The notes: generated by a model from the letters alone, not told the origin. DNA of 8,900 nt from DASXTS01 sp036505275 (GCA_036505275.1 DASXTS010000398.1:1-8900), one strand, 5' to 3'; counted from the stretch's first letter, positions 1 through 6,647 are shown. Made by a program: numbers and translations.

Positions 1-2
1 GC

Positions 3-992
3 GCGGTCGAGCTCCTCGACCTCGCCGACCGGCCGGAGGTCGCGTCGTGGCTGCTCCGGATCCGCAAGCAGCTCGAATCCGCGGGCTCCCAGGTGGAGGA
101 GGAGCAGGCGCAGGCCTGTGTCCGGGCCGCGTTGGACGCCGGCATCACCACGTTCGACACCGCCGACGTGTACGCCGGCACCAGGGCGGAGGCGGTGCTC
201 GGCCGCGCGCTGGCGGGCCAGCGCCGGGAGGGCCTGGAGATCTTCACCAAGGTGTACTGGCCGGTCGGTCCCGGCCGCAACGACCGCGGCCTCGGGCGCA
301 AGCACATCATCGAGTCCTGCCACCAGTCGCTGCGCCGGCTGCAGACCGACTACCTGGACCTCTACCAGGCGCACCGCCACGACGACACGGTCCCGTTGGA
401 GGAGACCATGCTGGCCTTCGCGGACCTGGTGCGGGCCGGCAAGGTGCTCTACCTCGGGGTCAGCGAGTGGACCGCCGAGCAGATCACCGCCGCGGCGCAG
501 CTGGCCGCCGAGCTGCGGGTGAACCTGATCTCGAACCAGCCGCAGTACTCGATGCTGTGGCGGGTGATCGAGGCCGACGTGATACCTGCCTGTCAGCGGC
601 TCGGCATCGGCCAGATCGTGTGGTCGCCGATCGCGCAGGGTGTGCTCACCGGCAAGTACCGGCCCGGCCAGCCGCCGCCGAGCGGGTCCCGGGCCACAGA
701 TCAGTCCGGCGGCGACGCGTTCATCTCGCGGTGGCTGCGCGACAACGTGCTGGCCGCGGTGGCCGACCTCGAGCCGATCGCCAGGGACTGCGGCCTCTCG
801 ATGGCCCAGCTCGCGGTGGCCTGGGTGCTGCAGAACCGCAATGTGGCGTCGGCCATCATCGGCGCGACCCGCCCGGAGCAGGTGCGGGACAATGTGGGCG
901 CGTCCGGCGTCACGCTGCCGGCCGACGTCATGGAGGCGATCGACAAGGTGCTGTCCGACGTGGCCATCACCGACCCGTCGCTGACCGGCTGA
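3..992 (+). CDS. Aldo/keto reductase (Kv-beta-like family), 5' end outside window or atypical
   Basis: Predicted NAD(P)H-dependent oxidoreductase of the aldo/keto reductase (AKR) superfamily, cytosolic, substrate unknown. Numbering from the internal GTG at 93 (299 residues), the AKR catalytic tetrad is visible: Asp22 and Tyr27 in FDTADVY, Lys53 in IFTKVYW, His94 in QAHRHD. The family motifs SNQPQYSML (147-155), WSPIAQGVLTGKY (177-189) and the C-terminal cofactor-binding stretch SAIIGATRPEQV (253-264) follow. What is missing is the usual N-terminal strand (a GLG-type segment of about 30 residues). The reading frame is open from base 3, with nearly every codon ending in G or C, but encodes AVELLDLADRPEVASWLL-like sequence that does not resemble an AKR. 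The GTG at 93 has no Shine-Dalgarno, so translation probably begins upstream of the window. AKR identity is firm; the true start and N-terminus are not. Convergent with the small gene that follows. Confidence 0.85.
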   Translation, partial: AVELLDLADRPEVASWLLRIRKQLESAGSQVEEEQAQACVRAALDAGITTFDTADVYAGTRAEAVLGRALAGQRREGLEIFTKVYWPVGPGRNDRGLGRKHIIESCHQSLRRLQTDYLDLYQAHRHDDTVPLEETMLAFADLVRAGKVLYLGVSEWTAEQITAAAQLAAELRVNLISNQPQYSMLWRVIEADVIPACQRLGIGQIVWSPIAQGVLTGKYRPGQPPPSGSRATDQSGGDAFISRWLRDNVLAAVADLEPIARDCGLSMAQLAVAWVLQNRNVASAIIGATRPEQVRDNVGASGVTLPADVMEAIDKVLSDVAITDPSLTG

Positions 993-993
993 C

Positions 994-1008
994 CGGCCGC
1001 CCGGGCCG
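994..1008. terminator. Possible short GC hairpin between convergent genes
   Basis: Two bases after the aldo/keto reductase stop, CGGCC (994-998) and GGCCG (1004-1008) can pair around a 5-base loop. It lies in the 31-bp gap between two convergent stop codons. There is no T-tract and such short GC stems are frequent by chance in this composition, so this is weak. Confidence 0.25.
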
Positions 1009-1023
1009 CGTCACAGGGGTCCG

Positions 1024-1227
1024 TCAGGGCTGCGGCGGGTGCAGGCTCATGGGCCCGTACACCCGTTGGTCCCCGTCCATCAGGGTCACCTGGTCGATGC
1101 GCGCGTCGAGCAGGTCCGACCAGGTCTCGCCGAGCCAGCCTTCGGCCTCGTCCCGGCCGTCGAACGTGTCGCCGGGCCCGTCGACGGTGGCCCCGGACGC
1201 GTCCTCGTATTGCCAGCGATAGGCCAT
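1024..1227 (-). CDS. Small conserved-type hypothetical protein (67 aa)
   Basis: A 67-residue acidic protein starting MAYRWQYEDASG and ending YGPMSLHPPQP, rich in Asp, Glu and Trp, with no signal peptide or membrane segment. Its function is unknown to me. It resembles short uncharacterised actinobacterial proteins I recall with the pattern RWxYED...ETFxxxxEAExWLGExWxELLxAGxxxVTLxxxxxxVYGPMSL, but I cannot name a domain. The ATG at 1227 is preferred over the longer frame starting at 1317, because the extra 30 residues are basic, low in complexity and antisense to the cobT start. No clear Shine-Dalgarno precedes the ATG. It is divergent from the cobT-like gene, with only 23 bp between start codons, and the two may share a control region. 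It is convergent with the aldo/keto reductase. Confidence 0.7.
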   Translation of the reverse strand: MAYRWQYEDASGATVDGPGDTFDGRDEAEGWLGETWSDLLDARIDQVTLMDGDQRVYGPMSLHPPQP

Positions 1228-1250
1228 GACGGTGACGGTACCGTCCGGCC
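1228..1250. promoter_or_regulatory. 23-bp divergent start region with 12-bp perfect palindrome
   Basis: The bases between the start codon of the 67-aa gene (ATG at 1227, minus) and the cobT-like gene (GTG at 1251, plus) contain GACGGT (1228-1233), a second GACGGT (1234-1239) and its inverted copy ACCGTC (1240-1245). The last two form the perfect palindrome GACGGTACCGTC. The position, between two divergent starts with almost no room, suggests an operator or leaderless promoter overlap. This is inference; no regulator is known, and promoter elements for either gene would have to lie inside the neighbouring gene. Confidence 0.35.
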
Positions 1251-2249
1251 GTGCAGTTCCCGCCGATTGTTCCCCCCGACCGGACGTCGCATGGCGAGGC
1301 CGTCGCGGCTCGGCCACAGCCGGCCGCCGGACTGGGGCGGCTGGCCGTGCTCGGGTCGTGGCTGGCGGCCTGCCAGGGGATATGCCCGCCCCGGCCGTTG
1401 GCCCGGCCCCGGCTGGTGCTGTTCACCGGCGACCACGGCGTCGCGACCGAGCGGCCCGAGGACACCGCCGGGCTGGTGGCCGCCGTCCTCGCCGGTGACG
1501 CCGCGGTCAACGTGCTGGCCACCGCGGTCGGCGCCACGGTCCGGGTGGTCGACCTGGCGGTGGCCACCGACACGCCGGACGCCGCCGGCCGGCACACGGT
1601 GCGCCGTTCGTCCGGGCCGATCGACACCGAGGACGCCCTCTCGGCGGATGAGGCGACGGCCGCGCTCGATGCCGGCCGGGCCATCGCCGACGACGAGGTG
1701 GACGGTGGCGCGGACCTGCTGATGGCCGGCGACCTCGGCGCCGGCGCCAGCACACCTGCCGCCGTGCTGGTCGCGGCGTTGTGCGGCGCCGAGCCGGTGG
1801 CCGTCGCCGGCTTCGACAGCGGCGAACGCGACGGGACTGGCGGCTTCGACGACGCCGCGTGGATGCGCCGGACCGTGGCCATTCGTGACGCACTGCGCCG
1901 GGCCCGCCCGGTGACGGCCGACCCGGTCGCTCTGCTGCGCACCGTCGGTGGCGCCGACCTGGCCGCCATGGCCGGCTTCCTCGCCCAGGCGGCGGCGCGC
2001 CGCACCCCGGTGCTGCTCGACGGCCTGGTGGTCGGCGCGGCCGCGATGGTGGCCGAGGCGCTGGCCCCCGGCGCCAGGGACTGGTGGCTCGCCGGTCACC
2101 GCAGCGCCGAGCCGGCGCACGACCTGGTGCTCAGCCACCTGCGGCTCACCCCGCTGCTCGACCTCGGAATGCGCCGCGGCCAGGGCACCGGCGCCCTCGC
2201 CGCCCTCCCCCTGGTGCAGCTCGCGGCCCGGCTGGCCGCGAGGTCGTGA
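1251..2249 (+). CDS. cobT: CobT-family phosphoribosyltransferase, atypical active site
   Basis: CobT (nicotinate-nucleotide:5,6-dimethylbenzimidazole phosphoribosyltransferase) makes alpha-ribazole phosphate, the lower-ligand precursor of cobalamin, in the cytosol. The 332-residue product (S. enterica CobT is about 356) aligns by eye throughout: GLGRL (27-31), LVLFTGDHGVA (55-65), GDAAVNVLA (82-90), GADLLMAGDLGAGAST (153-168), DGTGGFDDA (194-202), PVLLDGLVVGAAA (253-265), HRSAEPAH (283-290) and LLDLGMRRGQGTGALAALPL (302-321). Two departures stand out. The catalytic Glu of the C-terminal GEGTG motif (Glu317 of S. enterica) is Gln311 (CAG at 2181-2183). The GEMGIGNTT loop reads GDLGAGAST, with Asp161. 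The enzyme may be altered or inactive for the classic reaction. The GTG start has no Shine-Dalgarno; the start is chosen because the family N-terminus begins here. No cobS or cobU is adjacent. Confidence 0.85.
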   Translation: MQFPPIVPPDRTSHGEAVAARPQPAAGLGRLAVLGSWLAACQGICPPRPLARPRLVLFTGDHGVATERPEDTAGLVAAVLAGDAAVNVLATAVGATVRVVDLAVATDTPDAAGRHTVRRSSGPIDTEDALSADEATAALDAGRAIADDEVDGGADLLMAGDLGAGASTPAAVLVAALCGAEPVAVAGFDSGERDGTGGFDDAAWMRRTVAIRDALRRARPVTADPVALLRTVGGADLAAMAGFLAQAAARRTPVLLDGLVVGAAAMVAEALAPGARDWWLAGHRSAEPAHDLVLSHLRLTPLLDLGMRRGQGTGALAALPLVQLAARLAARS

Positions 2250-2286
2250 GTGGCAAATGGTGTTGCAACACCATTTGCCACTCACG
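2245..2286. terminator. 42-bp perfect palindrome, bidirectional terminator carrying both stop codons
   Basis: Bases 2245-2286 form a perfect inverted repeat with 21-base arms and no spacer, centred between 2265 and 2266 on GTTGCAAC. The outer part reads CGTGAGTGGCAAATGG on one side and its exact complement on the other. The TGA of the cobT-like gene (2247-2249) and the TGA of ilvE (2284-2282 on minus) occupy mirror positions. As RNA it would give a very stable hairpin from either direction, suiting a terminator between convergent genes. There is no T-tract, as is common in actinobacteria. The arms are less GC-rich than their surroundings. Confidence 0.8.
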
Positions 2287-3391
2287 GGGTGTGCAGCACG
2301 CGCATCCAGCCGTGGGTGTCGGGGACGGCGCCGCGCTGGATCGCGGTGAGCGTCTCGCGTAGCCGCATGCTGATCGGGCCCGGCTGGCCGGCGCCGATCG
2401 TGAACTCGCCGCCGGCGTACTTGACCTGGCCGATCGGGGTGATCACCGCGGCGGTGCCGCAAGCGAACGCCTCCGTGATCTCGCCGGAGGCGGCCTTCTT
2501 CTCCCACTCCTCGGTGGAGATCCGCCGCTCCTCGGCGGTATAGCCGAGCTCGCGGGCCAGGGTGAGCAGCGAGTCCCTGGTGACGCCGGCCAGGATCGTT
2601 CCGGTCAGCTCGGAGGTGACCAGGTGGGCGCCGTCCCCCTCGCCGAAGACGACGAACAGGTTCATGCCGCCCATCTCCTCGATCCAGCGGCGCTCCACGG
2701 CGTCCAGCCAGACCACCTGATCGCAGCCCATTTCGGCGGCCTGCGCCTGGGCCGCCAGCGACGCGGCGTAGTTGCCGGCGAACTTGGCAGCGCCGGTGCC
2801 GCCCGGCGCCGCGCGCACGTACTCGGTCGACAGCCACACCGTGACCGGCTTGATGCCGGTGCGGAAGAACGGTCCGCTCGGCGAGGCGATCAGCAGGTAC
2901 AGGCAGCTGTTCGTCGGCCGCACGCCGAGGCCCACCTCCGTGGCCAGCATGTACGGCCGCAGGTAGAGCGACTCTTCGCCGCCGGCCGGCGGCACCCAGT
3001 CCGCGTCGACCGTGAGCAGCTCGCGTAGCGACCCGATGAACAGCTCCTCCGGCAGCTCGGGCAGGGCCAGCCGGCGGGCGGACGACCTGAACCTGGCCGC
3101 GTTGACCTCCGGCCGGAACGAGGCGATCGAGCCGTCCGGCTGCCGGTAGGCCTTGAGCCCCTCGAAGATGGCCTGCCCGTAGTGCAACACCATGCACGCC
3201 GGGTCGAACTCCAGCGTGCGGTACGGACCCACCTCGGCGCCGTGCCATCCGCAGTCACGGTCCCATCGCACGGTCACCATGTGATCGGTGAAGTACTGCC
3301 CGAACCCGGGGCCGGCCAGGATCTCCGACCGGCGCTGCGCTGCCACTGGCTGCGGGTTGGGCGTGCGTGTGAACGACAAAGAGGACGTCAT
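2282..3391 (-). CDS. ilvE: Branched-chain amino acid aminotransferase
   Basis: PLP-dependent fold-type IV (class IV) aminotransferase that interconverts Leu, Ile and Val with their 2-oxo acids using 2-oxoglutarate/glutamate; cytosolic. The 369-residue product has the typical length of the BCAT group II / long actinobacterial form. Visible landmarks: GPGFGQYFTDHMVTVRW (28-43), MVLHYGQAIFEGLKAYR (67-83), SLYLRPYMLATE (141-152), the PLP-binding Lys203 in GGTGAAKFAGNYAASL (197-212), the substrate/PLP stretch WIEEMGGMNLFVVF (236-249), the phosphate-binding segment ELTGTILAGVTRDSLL (261-276) and EAFACGTAAVITPIGQV (307-323). The ATG at 3391 is the only start that gives the family N-terminus; no Shine-Dalgarno precedes it, so leaderless or weak initiation is possible. 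A 15-bp inverted repeat just upstream may be an operator. It is convergent with cobT, its stop lying in the shared palindrome, and downstream of the methyltransferase with a 70-bp gap. Confidence 0.97.
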   Translation of the reverse strand: MTSSLSFTRTPNPQPVAAQRRSEILAGPGFGQYFTDHMVTVRWDRDCGWHGAEVGPYRTLEFDPACMVLHYGQAIFEGLKAYRQPDGSIASFRPEVNAARFRSSARRLALPELPEELFIGSLRELLTVDADWVPPAGGEESLYLRPYMLATEVGLGVRPTNSCLYLLIASPSGPFFRTGIKPVTVWLSTEYVRAAPGGTGAAKFAGNYAASLAAQAQAAEMGCDQVVWLDAVERRWIEEMGGMNLFVVFGEGDGAHLVTSELTGTILAGVTRDSLLTLARELGYTAEERRISTEEWEKKAASGEITEAFACGTAAVITPIGQVKYAGGEFTIGAGQPGPISMRLRETLTAIQRGAVPDTHGWMRVLHTP

Positions 3392-3420
3392 AGTGAAACG
3401 GTAGTACGTCCTACTATTTC
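3392..3420 (-). promoter_or_regulatory. ilvE leader with 15-bp inverted repeat (candidate operator)
   Basis: Immediately upstream of the ilvE ATG the sequence turns AT-rich against a very GC-rich background. It contains TAGTACGTCCTACTA (3402-3416), perfect 5-base arms TAGTA/TACTA around CGTCC, about 10 bases from the start codon. Read another way, 3401-3414 is a 14-bp palindrome with a single mismatched pair. The spacing suits a repressor site overlapping a promoter for a leaderless or short-leader transcript. No regulator can be named, and no convincing -35/-10 pair was identified. Confidence 0.45.
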
Positions 3421-3461
3421 AGTTCCACCGCTGCCGCGCGCAGTAGCTCGGCGGCCGGCAT

Positions 3462-4259
3462 TTAGCGGCGGTGCGCTCGAACGTCCAACCGGACCCAGGT
3501 GACGTCGTAGCTGCCGTCGGCCCGGCACAGCCGGTCGACGCCGGCCAGCGCCTCGGCCCGGAAGCCGGCCCGCTCGTCCGGTGGCATGGTGTGCTCGTAG
3601 GCTTGCAGGCATTGGCTGGAAAGCCACCCGGTCAGCTCGTCGCGGGTGAACGGGCGTCGTTGGGCGGCCAGCCGCACCCACCCGTCGTCCACCGTGAAGC
3701 CGGCCGCCAGTACCACGTCGAGGTACTCGCCGGCCTGGGGGAACGTCCACGGGCTGATCGGCCCGCCGTGCCGCGCCGAGATTTCGTCGAGCATCGCGAC
3801 AACGCTCGCCACATTGTCCCCGCCACCGGCCTCGAGCCGCAGCAGCCCACCGTGCCGCAGCAGGCCGGCGGCCGCGGCCAGCACGGCAGGGTGGTCGGCG
3901 AGCGGCACCCAGTGCAGTACGGCCCGGCTGACCACCGCGTCGAACGGCCCGGCCAACCGGTCGAGGCCCTGCGCGGTGCCGGGCACGAAAGACTGGTTCG
4001 GCCGGGCCGCGGCGCGGGCCTGCTCGATCATGGACGGCTGCGGGTCGAGGCCGACCACGTGGCCGTGCGGCACCAGGTCGGCGAGCTTGACCGTGAAGTC
4101 GCCGCTGCCGCAGCCGACGTCCAGGATCCGCGCGGTTGGCGGCAGGTCGATGCCGGCGAGGAACTCGGCGTCGTAGCGGCGGTGGTGCGCGGTGTTCGCC
4201 GCGTAGCTCGGGCCGTCCCACGGCGGCAGCCACAACGCTCCCCTGCCGTCAGCGGACAT
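3462..4259 (-). CDS. Class I SAM-dependent methyltransferase
   Basis: 265-residue cytosolic protein of the Methyltransf_11/25 type, resembling trans-aconitate-methyltransferase-like enzymes; substrate unknown. SAM-binding motif I is ARILDVGCGSGDFT (43-56). The acidic residue ending strand 2 is Asp72 in VVGLDPQPSM, and the strand-4 region is FDAVVSRAVLHWV (106-118), followed by a LLRHGGLLRLEAGG (133-146) strand-5 motif. The N-terminal segment WDGPSYAANTAHHRRYD (14-30) is a recurring feature of this group. The ATG at 4259 is chosen over the longer frame (from 4310) because the product then starts just before the family N-terminus and overlaps the gcvT stop by 11 bases, a usual coupled arrangement. 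The upstream extension is antisense-like basic sequence. Coupling to gcvT suggests co-expression with one-carbon metabolism; a functional link is only inference. Confidence 0.88.
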   Translation of the reverse strand: MSADGRGALWLPPWDGPSYAANTAHHRRYDAEFLAGIDLPPTARILDVGCGSGDFTVKLADLVPHGHVVGLDPQPSMIEQARAAARPNQSFVPGTAQGLDRLAGPFDAVVSRAVLHWVPLADHPAVLAAAAGLLRHGGLLRLEAGGGDNVASVVAMLDEISARHGGPISPWTFPQAGEYLDVVLAAGFTVDDGWVRLAAQRRPFTRDELTGWLSSQCLQAYEHTMPPDERAGFRAEALAGVDRLCRADGSYDVTWVRLDVRAHRR

Positions 4260-5364
4260 GTGGCACCACGAAGGGCGGCTTGACGATCGTGCAGGGCAGC
4301 GGCCGGCCACGCACGTCGATGGTCACCTCGGCCCCCTGCTCCAGGCCCGCCGCGGCCATGGCCGCGGTGTCCAGCAGGGCCAGCGCGATGCCCGTCCGCA
4401 GCGTCGGCGAGAACGTGCCGGACGTGGTCTCGCCCAGCTTCTCCCGCTCGCTCGACAACACCGGCATATGCGAGCGCGGCACGCCGCGGCCGGTGGCACG
4501 CAGCCCCCACAGCCGGCGCGCCGGGCCGGCCTCGCGCTCGGCGAGCAGCGCCTCCCGGCCCCAGAACGCCGGCTTGCGCCAGCCGACCGCCCAGCCGGCG
4601 CCGGCCTGCACCGGGGAGATGTCCGGCGAGAGGTCCTGGCCGTGCAGCGGGTAGCCCATCTCGGTCCGCAGCGTGTCCCGCGCGCCGAGCCCGCATGGCC
4701 GGCCGTGCAGCGCGCCGGCAGCCGTGGTCAGCGCCGTCCACAGCTGCCGTGCGTCGTCCCAGGCCGGCAGCAGCTCGTAGCCATGCTCGCCGGTGTAGCC
4801 GGTGCGGCACACCCGGACCGGCCTTCCGTGCCATTCGGCGTCGGCGAACGCCATGTACTCCAGCTCGGACGGCAGTCCGACGGCGTCCAGCACCCGAGCC
4901 GACGCCGGCCCCTGCACGGCCAGCACGCCGTACCGGGTGTGCAGGTCGGTCACCTCGATGCCGGGCGGGGCGGCCGCCTGCAGCCGGGCGACGACCTCGG
5001 CGGTGTTCGCCGCGTTCGGCACGCAGAACACCTCGTCGTCGCTCACCAGGTAGACGATCAGGTCGTCAACCACGCCGCCGTCCGCGGTGCAGCACAGCGT
5101 GTACTGCGCCTTGCCGGGACCGATCCGGTCGAGGTCGTTGGTCAGGCACTCGTTGACGAACCGGGCCGCGCCAGGGCCGACCACGCCGGCCTTGCCGAGA
5201 TGGCTCACGTCGAAAACGCCGACGGTCTCCCGGACCGCGGTGTGCTCGGCGATCACGCCGTCCGGGTACTGGATCGGCATGTACCAGCCGCCGAACTCGG
5301 CCATGGTCGCGCCGCGCTCGCGGTGCAGCCGGTGCAGGGGGCTCTGTCGAAGCTTCGTAACCAC
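4249..5364 (-). CDS. gcvT: Aminomethyltransferase, glycine cleavage system T-protein
   Basis: T-protein of the glycine cleavage complex. It transfers the aminomethyl carbon from the H-protein lipoyl arm to tetrahydrofolate, releasing ammonia and forming 5,10-methylene-THF. The 371-residue product matches the family length. Landmarks: SPLHRLHRERGATMAEFGGW (8-27), MPIQYPDGVIAEH (29-41), VGVFDVSHLGK (48-58), the catalytic Asp region DGGVVDDLIVY (95-105), LAVQGPASARVLD (148-160), RTGYTGEHGYEL (187-198), GLGARDTLRTEMGYPLHGQDL (225-245), and a C-terminal barrel domain with LGETTSGTFSPTL (310-322). The start is the GTG at 5364, the only good start codon before the conserved LRQSPLH; no Shine-Dalgarno is visible. 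The genes for the P- and H-proteins are not in the window. It sits 29 bp after the permease and overlaps the methyltransferase start by 11 bp. Confidence 0.96.
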   Translation of the reverse strand: MVTKLRQSPLHRLHRERGATMAEFGGWYMPIQYPDGVIAEHTAVRETVGVFDVSHLGKAGVVGPGAARFVNECLTNDLDRIGPGKAQYTLCCTADGGVVDDLIVYLVSDDEVFCVPNAANTAEVVARLQAAAPPGIEVTDLHTRYGVLAVQGPASARVLDAVGLPSELEYMAFADAEWHGRPVRVCRTGYTGEHGYELLPAWDDARQLWTALTTAAGALHGRPCGLGARDTLRTEMGYPLHGQDLSPDISPVQAGAGWAVGWRKPAFWGREALLAEREAGPARRLWGLRATGRGVPRSHMPVLSSEREKLGETTSGTFSPTLRTGIALALLDTAAMAAAGLEQGAEVTIDVRGRPLPCTIVKPPFVVPHVR

Positions 5365-5393
5365 GAGGTCGGACCGTACCGCCCGCCGCGTGA

Positions 5394-6647
5394 TCACGGC
5401 CGCGATCTCGAGTGCCAGCCGGTGAGCGCGGTGCCGGCCACCAGCACGGCGGCCGTGGTGAGCACCCGCTGCCAGGGCAGGCTCACCGCCAGCACCGCAC
5501 AGCCGGCCACCCCCAGGTACGCGGTCCACCGCGGCCAGCGGCGCCCGGCCGACGGCAGCCGCAGCGCCGCCGCGTTGGTGATCGCGTAGTAGACCAGCAC
5601 GCAGCAGGCCGAGAGCGCGATCGCCGCCACCGGCCCGGCCAGCACCGCTACCACGGCCGCCACGGTGCCGCCGGCCAGGTCGGCCCGCCAGGGCGTGCCA
5701 CGGCCGCCGATCGCGGCCAGCGACCGGGGCAGGTCCGCCCGCCTGGCCATCGCCAGCACCGTGCGGCTGATCGCAACCAGCACGGTGAGCAGCACCGACA
5801 CCATGGCCACCGCGGCGCCGGCGCGGACCATCGGGGTGAGCCGGGCCGCCGGGGAGGCCGCCACCACGTCGGCCAGTGGCGCGGTGGATCCGCTCAGCCC
5901 TGCCGGGCCGAGGGCGTGCAGCGCCGCCAGTGCGGTGAGCAGGTACACCGCCAGCGCGACGCCCAGCGCCAGCGGGATGGCCAGCCGCAGCGTCCGCCCC
6001 GGGTTGCGGACCTCCTCGCCGAGGGTGGCGATGCGCGCGTAGCCGGCGAAGGCGAAGAACAGCAGCCCGGCTGCGGTGAGCACGCCGTACGCCCCGCCGA
6101 CCGGTGCCGCGGTCACCTCTGCTGGCGGCGCTGCCGGCGACGCCAGTCCGGCCGCGATGACGAAGGCCAGCACCGCGAGCACCGCGGCCACGAGCACCCT
6201 GTTCGCCGTCACGGTCCACCGCACTCCGGCGACATTGACCGCGGTCACCACAGCCACGGTGAGCACCGCCACCGCGGCGGCGTGCCGGGGCAGCAGGTAC
6301 CCGCCGAGGGCACCGGCAGCGGCCGCCGCGGAGCACGTCTTGCCGGCCACGAACGCCACCCCGGCGACCCGTCCCGGCCAGCGGCCGAGCCGCGCCGTGG
6401 CGTACACGTAGGTGCCGCCGGACTCGGGGTGCGCCGTGGCGAGGTCCGCGGCGGAGAAGGCGTTGCAGGTTGCCACCGCGGCCGCCAGGGTGAGCGCCAG
6501 CGGCAGCCACGGGCCGGCGGCGGCCGCCGCCGGGGCCAGCGCGGTGAACACGCCGGCACCGAGCATCGCGCCGAGCCCGAGCAGCACGGCGTCGACGACC
6601 CCGATGCTGCGCCCCAGCGCGGAGTGGCGAGACAGGCCGGGCTCCAT
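5394..6647 (-). CDS. APC-family amino acid permease
   Basis: Integral membrane transporter of the amino acid/polyamine/organocation (APC) superfamily, about 417 residues with roughly 12 hydrophobic segments (near 16-40, 46-66, 94-116, 122-140, 148-168, 186-206, 220-245, 270-298, 325-345, 346-366, 376-390 and 394-411). The TM1 substrate-binding signature GLGAMLGAGVF is at 24-34, ESGGTYVYA follows TM2 (75-83), and the classical FAFAGYARIATLGEEVRNPGR loop lies at 198-218. Substrate specificity cannot be read from sequence; an amino acid is likely. The start is the ATG at 6647, next to the conserved N-terminus; a GTG at 6656 and longer extensions are possible, none with a clear Shine-Dalgarno. 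It is co-directional with gcvT and the methyltransferase downstream, and divergent from pepA. Uptake of an amino acid feeding gcvT is a reasonable but unproven idea. Confidence 0.92.
   Translation of the reverse strand: MEPGLSRHSALGRSIGVVDAVLLGLGAMLGAGVFTALAPAAAAAGPWLPLALTLAAAVATCNAFSAADLATAHPESGGTYVYATARLGRWPGRVAGVAFVAGKTCSAAAAAGALGGYLLPRHAAAVAVLTVAVVTAVNVAGVRWTVTANRVLVAAVLAVLAFVIAAGLASPAAPPAEVTAAPVGGAYGVLTAAGLLFFAFAGYARIATLGEEVRNPGRTLRLAIPLALGVALAVYLLTALAALHALGPAGLSGSTAPLADVVAASPAARLTPMVRAGAAVAMVSVLLTVLVAISRTVLAMARRADLPRSLAAIGGRGTPWRADLAGGTVAAVVAVLAGPVAAIALSACCVLVYYAITNAAALRLPSAGRRWPRWTAYLGVAGCAVLAVSLPWQRVLTTAAVLVAGTALTGWHSRSRP

Noticed and set aside
1086..3248. Very long open frame on the minus strand across cobT and ilvE (720 codons)
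   Set aside because: It is antisense to cobT and out of frame with ilvE. The product is low-complexity Arg/Gly/Ala sequence, as expected from a GC-rich genome where stop codons are rare in shadow frames.
5365..6510. Upstream extension of the gcvT frame through the permease gene, suggesting a fusion protein
   Set aside because: The extension is the permease read in another frame and yields Arg/Gly-rich sequence without motifs. gcvT has a sensible GTG start at 5364 at the family N-terminus.
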